Below, one piece after another: positions 54,754-63,799 of a DNA stretch of 64,000 nucleotides. Each line of letters opens with the position of its first letter. Positions within the stretch are counted from its first letter, which is position 1. The position numbers and the translations under genes are program-made. The stretch is from RGIG3102 sp964369975 (GTDB lineage: Bacteria; Bacillota; Clostridia; Oscillospirales; Ruminococcaceae). Below the pieces are notes generated by a model. It was not told the DNA's origin. It did no database searches and was given only the letters and a program-made list of their open reading frames with translations. The stretch spans positions 47,588 through 111,587 of the forward strand of contig CAYJFZ010000005.1 in the NCBI GenBank assembly GCA_964369975.1. The letters run 5' to 3'.

Positions 54754-55863
54754 ATGAATTACAAATTAATAGCTCCTTGCTATTTTGGCACAGAGTCTGT
54801 GCTAAATTATGAAATAAAAAGAATAGGTGGCGAAAACATTGAGGTCACTGATGGTAGAATTACTTTTACAGGTGATGAAACTACTATCGTAAAGGCAAAT
54901 TTACATTTAAGAACAGCTGAAAGAGTTTTAATTTTATTAAAAGAATTTACAGCTACTACTTTTGATGAACTTTTTGATGGTGTTAAAAGTTTTCCATTTG
55001 AAAAACTCTTACCAGAAGATGCAAATTTTCCTGTAAAGGGCTCAAGTTTATCATCGATACTTTCAAGTGTTCCCGCTTGCCAAAGTATAGTAAAAAAAGC
55101 GATAGTAGAATCACTTAGAAAAGGCCATAACACTCAAAATCTTTATGAAGATGGAATTGTTTATAAAATTAGATTTTCTATAAGAAAAGATAAGGTTGCT
55201 TTAATGCTTGATACAAGTGGCGACGGCCTTCACAAAAGGGGTTATCGCAGAAACAGTGGTGAAGCGCCTATAAAAGAAACTTTAGCCGCTACAATAGTAG
55301 ACCTTGCAAGAATAAGGGATCATCATGTTGTCCAAGATCCATTTTGTGGCTCAGGCACTTTATTAATAGAGGCTGCACAAAAGGCTATGAATATCGCCCC
55401 AGGCCTCACTCGCCGTTTTGCAAGTGAAAACTACGCTTTCATACCAAAGGAAATATGGGCAAAAGAAAGACAAAAAGCAAAAGACGAAATCCGCCAAAAC
55501 ACTGAATTTAAGGCCTATGGTTTTGACATTGATGAAGAAGTTATTGAAATTGCTAAAGAAAATGCTAAAAAAGCAGGTGTTAGCCAATATATAAAATTTC
55601 ATGTAGGCGATGTTAAGTCTTTCTCGCCTCAAGAGGAAAGCATAGTTATAACAAATCCTCCATACGGCGAAAGATTAGCAGATAAGCAAACAGCCACAGA
55701 GCTTGAAGAAATTTTATCAAGGCGCTTAGCTCAAAACCCTGTAAAAGCAAGTTATATTATAACTTCTGACTCGCAGTTTGAAGAAAACTTTGATAAAAAA
55801 GCTAATAAAAGAAGAAAACTTTACAACGGTATGATTCCTTGTCAATTATATATGTATTATTAA
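54754..55863 (+). CDS. RlmL-like 23S rRNA (guanine-N2) methyltransferase with THUMP domain
   Basis: A 369-residue methyltransferase. A THUMP domain for RNA binding (about residues 55-155) precedes a Rossmann domain with QDPFCGSGTLLIEAA (SAM site) and TNPPYGERLAD (the NPPY catalytic motif). It matches the YpsC group of Firmicutes. It follows hpf with its own ribosome site. Confidence 0.93.
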   Translation: MNYKLIAPCYFGTESVLNYEIKRIGGENIEVTDGRITFTGDETTIVKANLHLRTAERVLILLKEFTATTFDELFDGVKSFPFEKLLPEDANFPVKGSSLSSILSSVPACQSIVKKAIVESLRKGHNTQNLYEDGIVYKIRFSIRKDKVALMLDTSGDGLHKRGYRRNSGEAPIKETLAATIVDLARIRDHHVVQDPFCGSGTLLIEAAQKAMNIAPGLTRRFASENYAFIPKEIWAKERQKAKDEIRQNTEFKAYGFDIDEEVIEIAKENAKKAGVSQYIKFHVGDVKSFSPQEESIVITNPPYGERLADKQTATELEEILSRRLAQNPVKASYIITSDSQFEENFDKKANKRRKLYNGMIPCQLYMYY

Positions 55864-55895
55864 TATAAAATCTTAAACAGCTATTTATAAAAAAC

Positions 55896-55934
55896 AAACA
55901 GCCATTATCAAGCTTGATAGTGGCTGTTTTAATT
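55896..55934. terminator. Terminator between the methyltransferase and the small membrane protein gene
   Basis: A long near-perfect inverted repeat (AAACAGCCA ... TGGCTGTTT with a TATCAAGCTTGATA centre) serves both converging transcripts. Confidence 0.9.
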
Positions 55935-55948
55935 TATACAAATTAGTC

Positions 55949-56110
55949 TTATTTTATTGCTTTAGAAGCACCATAGGTATCCAATGTTGCACCTATGCAT
56001 ATTAATGCAGTACCAGCAGCATCTAAATGCCCCATAAATGTTGCAATGCTAAATGCAATAGCCATAATTAACATTAATAAGCTAAGTATCTTCCAATGCT
56101 TTTGTTTCAT
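55949..56110 (-). CDS. Small membrane protein, 53 residues
   Basis: The frame from the ATG at 56110 encodes a 53-residue protein with one or two hydrophobic segments (LSLLMLIMAIAFSIATF; AAGTALICIGATL). A GGAGAAG site lies 6 nt upstream. It belongs to the same leftward run as the next two membrane-protein genes and ends just before the terminator. I do not recognise it. Confidence 0.7.
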   Translation of the reverse strand: MKQKHWKILSLLMLIMAIAFSIATFMGHLDAAGTALICIGATLDTYGASKAIK

Positions 56111-56141
56111 ATTATGCTTCTCCATTATATAAATATTTTTC

Positions 56142-56477
56142 CTAATTTATATCTTTATTTCTATTTATAAATTTATGTATTAAATACCCTATAAAACAAC
56201 CAATTAAACTTATAACTGTATAAAAAAACACATACACTGTCGCCGTTTCATTATAATAAAGATTAACAGTCGGCGTAAATAACACCCCAACGCAAATAGG
56301 ATATATCCACTGAAACGAGTGTTTCGCGCATAAGATAATAGCTAATATAAAGCAAGCTAAGGGTATAAAAATTAATAAAACACTCATCGCAGAACCTGTA
56401 TCAGTTATTATTAAAGGAAAGCCGTATAATACTAAGGCAGTAAGAATTAGATACGGTAATAGTTTTGTTAATTTCAT
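56142..56477 (-). CDS. Four-segment membrane protein, unknown
   Basis: A 111-residue protein with about four membrane segments and a charged end (KFINRNKDIN). I see no family motif. An AAGGAG site overlaps the end of the 209-residue gene, 9 nt upstream. Confidence 0.75.
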   Translation of the reverse strand: MKLTKLLPYLILTALVLYGFPLIITDTGSAMSVLLIFIPLACFILAIILCAKHSFQWIYPICVGVLFTPTVNLYYNETATVYVFFYTVISLIGCFIGYLIHKFINRNKDIN

Positions 56478-56486
56478 ATTTACTCC

Positions 56487-57116
56487 TTACATAAAAAAGT
56501 TAAGTACAAAAAATCCTACAACGCTAAATAAACTTATTCTTAACACTTGTGAGAATTTTTTATAGAACACTAATAACAGTAATACTGCAAAAATAACCTC
56601 AGGCAAAAATTCTACACTAAAGAAAAACGGCTTTATATCTAAAGAAAAATCTAAGCCCTCAGCTAATAAAAATGATATCGGCAAACACGCAATAATTTCT
56701 GAAATTATCCCTGCACCCTTTGCATACCATAAAGCTATTGCCGCCACTGCTAAAACAGCCATAGGTATAGCCCAGTCTTGCACAGCTTGCATATTAAATT
56801 CACCTATCATAAAATTCATATATAAGCTGAATGCACTTAAAGCACCAACAAAAACAAATAACGAAGCGAAAAACGCCTTAGGTGCACTCGGTGCAATACT
56901 GCCAACACAGCTTACTATAAACACCCAAACACCTATCCTTGAAAACAAGGTAACAAACCTTAACCCACTCGGTAAGCTATATGCAAACCCATCGTATATC
57001 ATACCTAAAATAGCCCCTAATATGAGGCCTAACATCAACATTAATAAGCTATCAAAAACTCCTTGCGATTGCTTTGTTTTCTTTGGTTTTCTTATTTTTT
57101 CTAAATATTCTTTCAT
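56487..57116 (-). CDS. Polytopic membrane protein, unknown
   Basis: The 209-residue protein has about six membrane segments after a basic N-terminus (EYLEKIRKPKKTKQSQ). No catalytic motif is visible. It leads the leftward run of three membrane-protein genes at 55949-57116. Confidence 0.75.
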   Translation of the reverse strand: MKEYLEKIRKPKKTKQSQGVFDSLLMLMLGLILGAILGMIYDGFAYSLPSGLRFVTLFSRIGVWVFIVSCVGSIAPSAPKAFFASLFVFVGALSAFSLYMNFMIGEFNMQAVQDWAIPMAVLAVAAIALWYAKGAGIISEIIACLPISFLLAEGLDFSLDIKPFFFSVEFLPEVIFAVLLLLVFYKKFSQVLRISLFSVVGFFVLNFFM

Positions 57117-57198
57117 AAATTACTCCTATTTTACATATTCACTTTTTTGATTATATCATAATTTGTATTAATATTCAAATTATGGCCACTCACTTTTG

Positions 57199-57582
57199 CT
57201 ACGAATTTTCTAAGATTTCTTTTTGCGCTTTCTTCGTTAATTTATTAAAAACTAAGGTATAGCTTTCATCAATTAATTCTTTTAAAAATTCTTCTTTTAA
57301 ATTCCCGTTTAAGTCAACTGAAATCCAAAGTTTTTTATCCATATAAAAAGCGGGCATAATATCCTTATACTCTTTTTGTAATAGTTCTGCTTTTAATACT
57401 TCGCATTTTAAATTTGCCACTTCTTTATTTTTATATTTTTCATCATACTTATCGCCTATTTTCATAATAGCGCAAAACAATTTATCATTTATTTTATATC
57501 TATGCCAGCCCCACTCAGCCTTATAATCTTTACTTACCCCTTTTTTAGATAGTAAGTATTCATCTAAAAATTCGTATTTCAT
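57199..57582 (-). CDS. MmcQ/YjbR-family protein
   Basis: A 127-residue CyaY-like-fold protein. Typical YjbR pattern: DKKLWISVDLNGNLKEEFLKELIDESYTLV and KVGDKYDEKY-like sequence. Members are thought to bind DNA, but function is unproven. A clear AAAGGAG site precedes it. Confidence 0.88.
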   Translation of the reverse strand: MKYEFLDEYLLSKKGVSKDYKAEWGWHRYKINDKLFCAIMKIGDKYDEKYKNKEVANLKCEVLKAELLQKEYKDIMPAFYMDKKLWISVDLNGNLKEEFLKELIDESYTLVFNKLTKKAQKEILENS

Positions 57583-57763
57583 ATTCTGTTTCTCCTTTAT
57601 AGGCTTTGCAAAACTTTTATAAATAAAAAGCTTTTACTTTCTATTAAGTCTTTTGTTTTATTATATCATCAATAAAGCAAAAATTCACTATATTTATTTA
57701 TATCACTGTTTGACAAATGCTTTTTGCAACTATATAATAATATGTATAAATGGAGGAATAAAA

Positions 57764-58492
57764 ATGAAAATTTTATCAAAAAAAAGCTTATCCCTACTAC
57801 TATTAATCGCAGTTTTAATATCTTTAGTTGGCTGTAGTAGTGATGAAAAAAACGAAGAAGAAACTCAAAGCGAGCAAACTTCTTCAGTAAATAGCACTCA
57901 AAGTGAAACAAACTCAACAAGCGAAGAATTACCAAATGAAGATAATATAAAAGTAAATGAAAATTTAACTTTAACCTACACGGAGCTTAACGATAAGTAC
58001 ATAAGCCCTATAATTTTCGCCTTAGCACAAAGCTGGGATGAAAATGATGCTGACACATTCTTTCAAAAAGATCACCATAATTTTGTAATTGCTACTATTG
58101 AAATGCTATATTATAATCAATATGAAGAATTTTTAGGCAGTGATGGCTTTGTAGAGCTTGATGAAGCAGTAAAATTTACAACACAGTATTTTGATATAAG
58201 CGAAGACTTAGTAAGGGATATCTATACAAACAGCTATAATTATGATGAAGAAAATTCTTTAGTGCCTTTAGCTGATGGCCTTGGCAGTGTTATTCAAACA
58301 GAGGTAGTAAGCGCAGCTGTTAGTAAGGATGAAGCTAATACTATTATAGTAGTTTATAAATACGGTGTGCCTTCTTATAATGAAGACACAAAAACTCATG
58401 AATTAGTTGAATTTACAACTCATACAACCACTTTAAAAATTAATGAAGACGGAAGCCCTTTTTATATATCAAATCAAATAAATGAGAAATAA
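57764..58492 (+). CDS. Secreted lipoprotein, unknown
   Basis: The 242-residue protein starts at the ATG at 57764 (GGAGG upstream) and has a lipobox (LVGC, Cys24) followed by a Glu/Ser/Thr-rich linker and a globular domain with many acidic residues. A longer frame starting at 57653 has an N-terminus unlike a signal peptide. I do not recognise the domain. Confidence 0.85.
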   Translation: MKILSKKSLSLLLLIAVLISLVGCSSDEKNEEETQSEQTSSVNSTQSETNSTSEELPNEDNIKVNENLTLTYTELNDKYISPIIFALAQSWDENDADTFFQKDHHNFVIATIEMLYYNQYEEFLGSDGFVELDEAVKFTTQYFDISEDLVRDIYTNSYNYDEENSLVPLADGLGSVIQTEVVSAAVSKDEANTIIVVYKYGVPSYNEDTKTHELVEFTTHTTTLKINEDGSPFYISNQINEK

Positions 58493-58615
58493 GCTATAAA
58501 CTTTTTGTTTTCATGCAATCATAAAATATACCACTTCGTTTTAAAACTTTTCATTATTTGCAATAAGAAATAAAAACACTTAGTTAATAAAAAATATTCC
58601 CGCAAAGTATAAATA

Positions 58616-58657
58616 AAAAGACACAGTCAACTACTATTATAGTTGCTGTGTCTTTTA
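58616..58657 (-). terminator. Terminator of the thioredoxin-like gene
   Basis: A near-perfect inverted repeat (AAAAGACACAG ... CTGTGTCTTTT around a CAACTA/TAGTTG stem) lies past the stop at 58663. Confidence 0.9.
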
Positions 58658-58662
58658 TATTC

Positions 58663-59415
58663 TTAAAAGCCTAAGCCGTCTTGTTTGTACCCTTCTATTA
58701 TTTCGTAAAGTTCAAAAGCATCCTGCCCAGTTAAAGTTTTATCTATTTTGCCATCAATTACAATCAACACAGTCGGAACAGCATCAATATCATATTTTTT
58801 TAAAACTTCATCTAACTCTTCTTTATTTGTATTGCTATCATGGATAGTATTATACTTATACACATCTATTTTATAGTCTTTTGATATGTCATCAATTATC
58901 TGCGAGATTTCAGCGCAATCTTGGCAGTCTTCACTTTCAATATAAACAACTGCAGTTTTAAAATCTTCTGCATTTTCAAATTCACTTAGCGTAATATCAT
59001 GCACTTCTGGATACATAGCTAAATCTTTTATGTATTCAGTTTTTGTTTGTATACCATAAATCCCTATATGAAAAACATATAAAATATAAAAAATAGTAAA
59101 AGGCAGTAGTATAAATTTATTAAACTTTGTAAATTTTGTATCAGTAAACATTTGTTTTAAGTTTTTAGGAATACCTATATTTATTAATATAATTATGGCA
59201 AAAATAAGTGCAAACCATTTTACTGCTATACCATAATTATAATTAAGTTGAAAAATGTCATTATAGCCATTTCTCTCAGCCATCGCGCTATATATAAGAT
59301 AATTATTTTCTGTTATTTTAAAATGAACATTTAAAAAATAAACAAATAAAATGGCACAAATTAAGTTTTTATTTAAAAACACTCTTTTTAGTTTTTCTAT
59401 CATTATTATAACCAT
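58663..59415 (-). CDS. Membrane-anchored thioredoxin-like protein with CxxC
   Basis: A 250-residue protein with three membrane segments (about residues 15-35, 65-85 and 100-122) and a C-terminal thioredoxin-like domain. The active pair is in ESEDCQDCAEI and the cis-Pro in DAVPTVLIV. The topology puts the redox domain outside the cell. A paralogue without cysteines lies at 60045. The start is uncertain: an ATG four codons inside (MIEKL) is also possible. Partner and substrate are unknown. Confidence 0.8.
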   Translation of the reverse strand: MVIIMIEKLKRVFLNKNLICAILFVYFLNVHFKITENNYLIYSAMAERNGYNDIFQLNYNYGIAVKWFALIFAIIILINIGIPKNLKQMFTDTKFTKFNKFILLPFTIFYILYVFHIGIYGIQTKTEYIKDLAMYPEVHDITLSEFENAEDFKTAVVYIESEDCQDCAEISQIIDDISKDYKIDVYKYNTIHDSNTNKEELDEVLKKYDIDAVPTVLIVIDGKIDKTLTGQDAFELYEIIEGYKQDGLGF

Positions 59416-59434
59416 ATCTTTCTTATAATTTATA

Positions 59435-59887
59435 TTACTTAAATCTTATTGACACAAGCAAGTTTTGAAGCAAAATATCAGCAGTTTTAGACAAATACAT
59501 CAAGTCAAGCGAATAGTATATCAATAATATAGCTATACAAATAACACATACCGTTTTAGTATTTTCAATAAAGTTAATTTTTTCACCATTGAAGTATTTT
59601 TTTATTACTGCTCTATCGCCCATTTCTGTTAAATTATATATAAAATAACCTATAAAAACAGCTACTATTACACCTGCAATTAAAAAAACAAAAAAACTTA
59701 TATTCAAAAATAATTTATGTAACAAACTCATTTGAACAACATCAGCTACGCCACTCACCTCTACTCTTATCAATAAAGGAATAATATCATCTCCATCTCG
59801 AAACATTAAGGGACAGATAAATAATAATAGTAAAAGTAATATTACGACAGCAAAATTTGAGCTAAATATGTATTGCTTAATTTTCAT
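59435..59887 (-). CDS. Membrane protein between the thioredoxin-like paralogues, unknown
   Basis: The 150-residue product has about three membrane segments. It begins with a GAGGTGAG ribosome site 4 nt before the ATG and lies 19 nt upstream of the CxxC gene, so they are probably one operon. I see no family motif. Confidence 0.75.
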   Translation of the reverse strand: MKIKQYIFSSNFAVVILLLLLLFICPLMFRDGDDIIPLLIRVEVSGVADVVQMSLLHKLFLNISFFVFLIAGVIVAVFIGYFIYNLTEMGDRAVIKKYFNGEKINFIENTKTVCVICIAILLIYYSLDLMYLSKTADILLQNLLVSIRFK

Positions 59888-60044
59888 TTTCTCACCTCTT
59901 TTTTAACTTTAAGGCTAATTTAGTTTATAAATTATATGTATTAATAAAACATATCTTAATACACTTATAGCATATATTACTTACCAAAGTCAATACCACT
60001 AACTTTATTATATTTATATATTATTGATTATGTAAGTAAAATTC

Positions 60045-60776
60045 CTACCAAATTTTAGAATACAAATCCTCACCTTGAATAACTAATTGGATTTCTCCAC
60101 CTTCAATTACAACAACAGCAGGAAAACTAACTATACCATACTCAAATATTATATCTTGAAGTCTATCATCAACATCATATATAGTATTAAAACGATATAC
60201 ATCAAAATCTGTTTCTTTAGAAAAATTATCCACTATATTTGATACTATAAAGTCAAATTCAGAACTATCGTTATTTTCTATATGAATAATCGCATTATCA
60301 AAACTTTCAATACTTCTCATGTTATCTAAAGTAATTTCTTCTACTTTAATATCGTTACTCGTTATTATAATAGCCTCATCAATAAGCTGAGTATGTACCA
60401 ATAAATTCGATGCAAAATATATTATCATTAATATATTAAAAGGCAGGATGATTTTTTTTAGAAAAAATATATTATTATTTAAAAAAAACTCCTTTCGCGA
60501 ATTCAGGTCAACGATATTTTGAACTATAAAAATAATAAACCCTATTGCACACGGCAAAAAAAGTATTAAAGCCAAATACCCTAAATACTTAAACATTTCT
60601 ATAAAACTACTATTTTCTATAGTTAAAATTTCCTTGCTATTATGACCAAATGCATTAAAAAGTATAAATCTAATATTATCATAGCTTGTTATATTTGAAA
60701 AAAACTTAAAATGTAATATACAAATCACTGTAAACAAAATTAACACCATAAGATTTTTAATCCATACTTTTCTCAT
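60045..60776 (-). CDS. Cysteine-less thioredoxin-like membrane protein, paralogue of the 58663 gene
   Basis: At 243 residues it aligns along its length with the 250-residue protein: IIHIENNDSSEF stands where the other has VVYIESEDCQDC, DVYRFNTIYD matches DVYKYNTIHD, and VSFPAVVVIEGGEI matches AVPTVLIVIDGKI. The CxxC is replaced by Ser-Ser-Glu-Phe while the cis-Pro is kept. It has three membrane segments. It may bind a partner without redox activity. Confidence 0.8.
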   Translation of the reverse strand: MRKVWIKNLMVLILFTVICILHFKFFSNITSYDNIRFILFNAFGHNSKEILTIENSSFIEMFKYLGYLALILFLPCAIGFIIFIVQNIVDLNSRKEFFLNNNIFFLKKIILPFNILMIIYFASNLLVHTQLIDEAIIITSNDIKVEEITLDNMRSIESFDNAIIHIENNDSSEFDFIVSNIVDNFSKETDFDVYRFNTIYDVDDRLQDIIFEYGIVSFPAVVVIEGGEIQLVIQGEDLYSKIW

Positions 60777-60826
60777 ACTATTTCCCTCAATAATTTTTTA
60801 GCTTTTTTAATTAACTTATTATCACC

Positions 60827-62125
60827 TTAGTATTTTGTAAATCCTATACTCCCATCACTGCCTTTTTGGTAAAGTGTGTATGATGAAACGCTTCCATCAG
60901 CGTTTACATACGAAAAACCTCTGGTGCGTAAAACATCACTTTCATTTACTGAAATTTCAAAATAAATCGTCGTGTTAGCAGGAACACTTGCATTATTATA
61001 TATAGCAGCGCCAGTAGATATACTATCAATATTATCTGTAACATAATTAATTTTAAAGCCTATTACATCTTGATCAAGAGTTATTTTAAAATGCGTAGCA
61101 TAGGGTGAAGAGTCTGAGAATTTTTCACCTGTATGTGCGTCAAATTCAGCTTTTGAAATCCCAGTTACTGTTGCATTGGCTCTTGGTGGTGTAGTAACAG
61201 TTATTTGCGACTGTGTCACTATTCCATTACCAGAAGTTACTGTAAGCGTTGTTTTTCCTTCTTTTATTCCTGTCACAGTATTTCCACTCACACTCGCAAT
61301 TGAAGTATCGCTAATTTTGTATGTTAAATTAGTACCATAGTTAGCTGTTGTAGGAGAGTAAGAAACATTCGCTTTCGCACTTTGTCCTGTATAAATGCTA
61401 ATAGAGTTTACACTCACTGATTCAACAGGCTGTTTAACTGTAATTTGTGTTGAAACTTTTTGAGTTTGCTCAGTGTCTGTATATGTATAAACTTCCACAA
61501 TTCCCTTTGATTTTGCAACAACAATTCCATTCTCATTAATTGTTACTACACTTTCATTTGAAGATAAAAAATCAGACAATACCACTTCATACTCACCTAA
61601 AGACACAATGCTTTTTTCTTCTCCTGTTAGCATTGTAATATTTTGTTCAAACTCTGTCACTAACACAACTTTATTTATTATAATAGGTATCTCTAAAACA
61701 ACATCATCAGCTGTCACTGTAATTATTGCTTCCCCTTTTGAAACTGCAGTTATAACACCATTTTCATCAACGCTTGCAACATCTTCATTTGAAGATGTGT
61801 ATGTAATGTTGGGAATATATTCTTCATAAACACGATTTATATCACATTCATAAAACCAAAAAACGACCTGTCTTGTTTCAAGATTTGCTGTGTTATTTTC
61901 AACATCTGATATAAAACTTAACTTATCTTTAAGTTGTATTTGCAAAGTATTTTCATCAATACCGAGTAAAAATGGCTTATTAAAACTATCTTCATCATTT
62001 ATAATAATTTCAGAAGTAACAGGAGTATAATGATGAGCTTTATTCACTCTGTAAACAAAAAGCCCAGCAGCCAAGCAAATTGCAAAAGCGATAGTACATA
62101 GTATTATTTTAGTTTTTTTATTCAT
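60827..62125 (-). CDS. Signal-anchored protein with bacterial Ig-like (Big_2) domains
   Basis: A 432-444-residue protein with an N-terminal membrane anchor (TKIILCTIAFAICLAAGLFVY), two or three Big_2-type domains (SSNEDVASVDENGVITAVSKGEAIITV; SSNESVVTINENGIVVAKSKG; TSIASVSGNTVTGIKEGKTTLTV) and a C-terminal beta-rich domain. It is probably a surface adhesin or matrix protein. The start at 62125 (MNKKTKII) is preferred because it gives a normal signal anchor; an in-frame ATG at 62161 is possible. Confidence 0.82.
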   Translation of the reverse strand: MNKKTKIILCTIAFAICLAAGLFVYRVNKAHHYTPVTSEIIINDEDSFNKPFLLGIDENTLQIQLKDKLSFISDVENNTANLETRQVVFWFYECDINRVYEEYIPNITYTSSNEDVASVDENGVITAVSKGEAIITVTADDVVLEIPIIINKVVLVTEFEQNITMLTGEEKSIVSLGEYEVVLSDFLSSNESVVTINENGIVVAKSKGIVEVYTYTDTEQTQKVSTQITVKQPVESVSVNSISIYTGQSAKANVSYSPTTANYGTNLTYKISDTSIASVSGNTVTGIKEGKTTLTVTSGNGIVTQSQITVTTPPRANATVTGISKAEFDAHTGEKFSDSSPYATHFKITLDQDVIGFKINYVTDNIDSISTGAAIYNNASVPANTTIYFEISVNESDVLRTRGFSYVNADGSVSSYTLYQKGSDGSIGFTKY

Positions 62126-62252
62126 TGTTATATTGAGGCCTTTCTTTGTTTGTATTTTCAAAAATCTTTAATGAGTATATCATATTTATACAAAAAAGTC
62201 CAACTGTTGTATTCTTATAGATAAATTAATCTTTATTAAGAAATTAAAATAA

Positions 62253-62429
62253 TTAAATTTTCAAATGAGCCTTTGCTTCCCCTAATTTTAGTTTAAACTT
62301 CCCCTCTCTGTTCGGCTTTACTATCCCCATAATTTGCTTTCTTCCTACAACAAACTGAAACCACCCCCTGTTAAATTTTACTCTCTCACCAGTTGGCTTT
62401 CGCTCACAGTTTACCTTGCCTTTATTCAT
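62253..62429 (-). CDS. Possible small basic protein (58 residues) in an atypical region
   Basis: A frame from the ATG at 62429 encodes 58 residues, rich in Lys, Arg and Gly (FNRGWFQFVVGRKQIMGIVK), and reads more like a protein than its surroundings. The start overlaps the stop of an upstream open frame as ATGA (62429-62426), a common sign of coupled translation. That upstream frame (open from about 62620) has no clear start. Only a weak GGATGG site is present. It may be a remnant of a repeated element. Confidence 0.4.
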   Translation of the reverse strand: MNKGKVNCERKPTGERVKFNRGWFQFVVGRKQIMGIVKPNREGKFKLKLGEAKAHLKI

Positions 62430-62650
62430 CCATCCAGTTTACTTTCACTCACAGTAATTTTCAGCTTCCACAACCCCCTCACAGCAGGCAAAAGATACTT
62501 GCATAAAGGTGATTTTGCTTTAATGGGTTCGGGGTCTCCCGACCAGTGTACATCGGCGTGTAGCCGAATGCGATGCTTGCTATTTCCTAAAAGATATAAG
62601 GGGGCAAGAGTGCAATGTCCTTAATACTCTGCACCCTTGCACTCTTGTTG
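62430..62650. other. GC-richer element of unknown nature
   Basis: Composition differs from the AT-rich neighbours, with an open minus frame, inverted repeats such as CAAGAGTGCAA/TTGCACTCTTG (62605-62615 and 62637-62647) and GTCTCCCGAC/CGGCGTG stretches. I know of no gene that matches it. It could be a copy of a dispersed repeat near the rRNA operon. Confidence 0.45.
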
Positions 62651-62720
62651 CGATTTTCTTTTCTGATTTTAAATAAAATATTATATCGACAGAAAAAATA
62701 GTAGCTATTAACTTTATGGA

Positions 62721-62776
62721 AAGTACACTTGACATTTGATTCATTTTGTGATATCTTATAAATGTAAAGTACACTT
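62721..62776 (+). promoter_or_regulatory. Promoter and two operator sites of the XRE gene
   Basis: TTGACA (62729-62734) and TATCTT (62752-62757) with 17-nt spacing form the promoter. Two exact AAGTACACTT copies (62721-62730 and 62767-62776) flank it, one over the -35 and one at about +4. They are near-palindromic and placed for autorepression by the XRE protein. Confidence 0.75.
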
Positions 62777-62797
62777 TCCGTTAGGAGGTTGATATTA

Positions 62798-63001
62798 TTG
62801 AAGAACAGGTTAGAAGAAATACGAAAATCAAAAGGCATTAAACAAGAGGACTTAGCAACGGAACTTGAAGTATCAAGGCAAACAATAGGCTCACTTGAAA
62901 ACGGAAGATACAATCCGTCAATCATTTTAGCTTTTAAGATTGCACGATATTTCGATATGAGCATTGAAGAGATTTTTATTTACGAGGAGGAAACATTATG
63001 A
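62798..63001 (+). CDS. XRE/Cro-type DNA-binding regulator
   Basis: A 67-residue helix-turn-helix protein (KNRLEEIRKSKGIKQEDLATELEVSRQTIGSLENGRYNPSI). The TTG at 62798 is chosen because AGGAGG ends 9 nt upstream; a TTG at 62789 touches that site. It overlaps the next gene as ATGA. The two AAGTACACTT sites upstream are probable operators. Confidence 0.92.
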   Translation: MKNRLEEIRKSKGIKQEDLATELEVSRQTIGSLENGRYNPSIILAFKIARYFDMSIEEIFIYEEETL

Positions 63002-63426
63002 AAAATAAAAAAAAATATTTGCTTGTTGTATTAGGTATTGTTTTAGTGTCATTGGGAATATACTTGCTTACTGCACTTACAAATTCGCAAGAGTTTATGT
63101 TGGCTATTCCATACATTTGTATCGGAATTGGTTGCGGAGTGTTCGGTCACGGAATAGGTAATATTATTGCAGTAAATCAACTAAAGAAACACCCTGAAAT
63201 TGAAAAGCAAACAAATATTGAAAAATCAGATGAAAGAAATATAGTGATAAGTTATCGTGCAAAATCAAAAGCTTATGATTTTATGATATATCTTTTTGCT
63301 TCTCTTTTAATTGTTTTTCCACTTATAGGAGTTGAAATGATACCCATGCTGATTTTAGTATTTGCGTATTTATTGGTTCAAGGTTATGCTATATACTATC
63401 GAATAAAATATGATAAAGAGATGTGA
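62998..63426 (+). CDS. Membrane protein paired with the XRE regulator
   Basis: A 142-residue protein with four membrane segments and a cytoplasmic loop (KQTNIEKSDERNIVISYRAKSKAYDFM) typical of DUF2178-like proteins found next to small XRE regulators. The operon is translationally coupled (ATGA). Function is unknown; it is not a recognised toxin. Confidence 0.88.
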   Translation: MKNKKKYLLVVLGIVLVSLGIYLLTALTNSQEFMLAIPYICIGIGCGVFGHGIGNIIAVNQLKKHPEIEKQTNIEKSDERNIVISYRAKSKAYDFMIYLFASLLIVFPLIGVEMIPMLILVFAYLLVQGYAIYYRIKYDKEM

Positions 63427-63460
63427 CAATTTGCTATTGTTAAAGTCTCACTAATTAACA

Positions 63461-63506
63461 AAGGCACAAACCTTGCTCAATTTCTTGGTTTGTGCCTTGT
63501 TTTTAT
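63461..63506 (+). terminator. Terminator of the XRE operon
   Basis: The stem AAGGCACAAACC/GGTTTGTGCCTT followed by a T-rich tail lies 35 nt after the membrane protein stop. Confidence 0.9.
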
Positions 63507-63637
63507 ATAATCGCCCTTATGCGAGTATCTCCCTGCTCACTGTTGGACTTGCTTTGTTGCGACAAAGCCGCGGTCGCAAAACAGTTCACTGGACTGTTTT
63601 CAGGAGCTCCTTGTTCAAGTCCAACTGGTAAATAAAA

Positions 63638-63657
63638 AAGAGTGCGTTAGCACTCTT
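63638..63657 (-). terminator. Duplicate terminator hairpin
   Basis: The AAGAGTGC/GCACTCTT stem is a second copy of the tRNA-Asn terminator in the left repeat unit. Confidence 0.8.
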
Positions 63658-63772
63658 CTTTATTTGGCTCCCCCAGTCTACCTTGCTTTGTTGCGACAAA
63701 GCCGCAGTCGCAAAACAGTCCACTGGACTGTTTTCAGGAGCTCACTGTTCTGGGTCCAACTGGTAAATAAAA

Positions 63773-63792
63773 AAGAGTGCGTTAGCACTCTT
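63773..63792 (-). terminator. Terminator of the rRNA-tRNA-Asn transcript
   Basis: On the minus strand the stem AAGAGTGC/GCACTCTT with TAAC loop is followed by TTTTTTA, just after the tRNA-Asn 3' end. Confidence 0.9.
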
Positions 63793-63799
63793 CTTTATT

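Noticed and set aside
62334..62624. 96-residue frame on the plus strand
   Set aside because: No ribosome site and composition typical of the antisense of the element; the minus frame looks more protein-like, and neither is secure.
62798..63426. Toxin-antitoxin pair
   Set aside because: The XRE protein pairs with a four-span membrane protein of a common DUF2178-like type, not with a known toxin.
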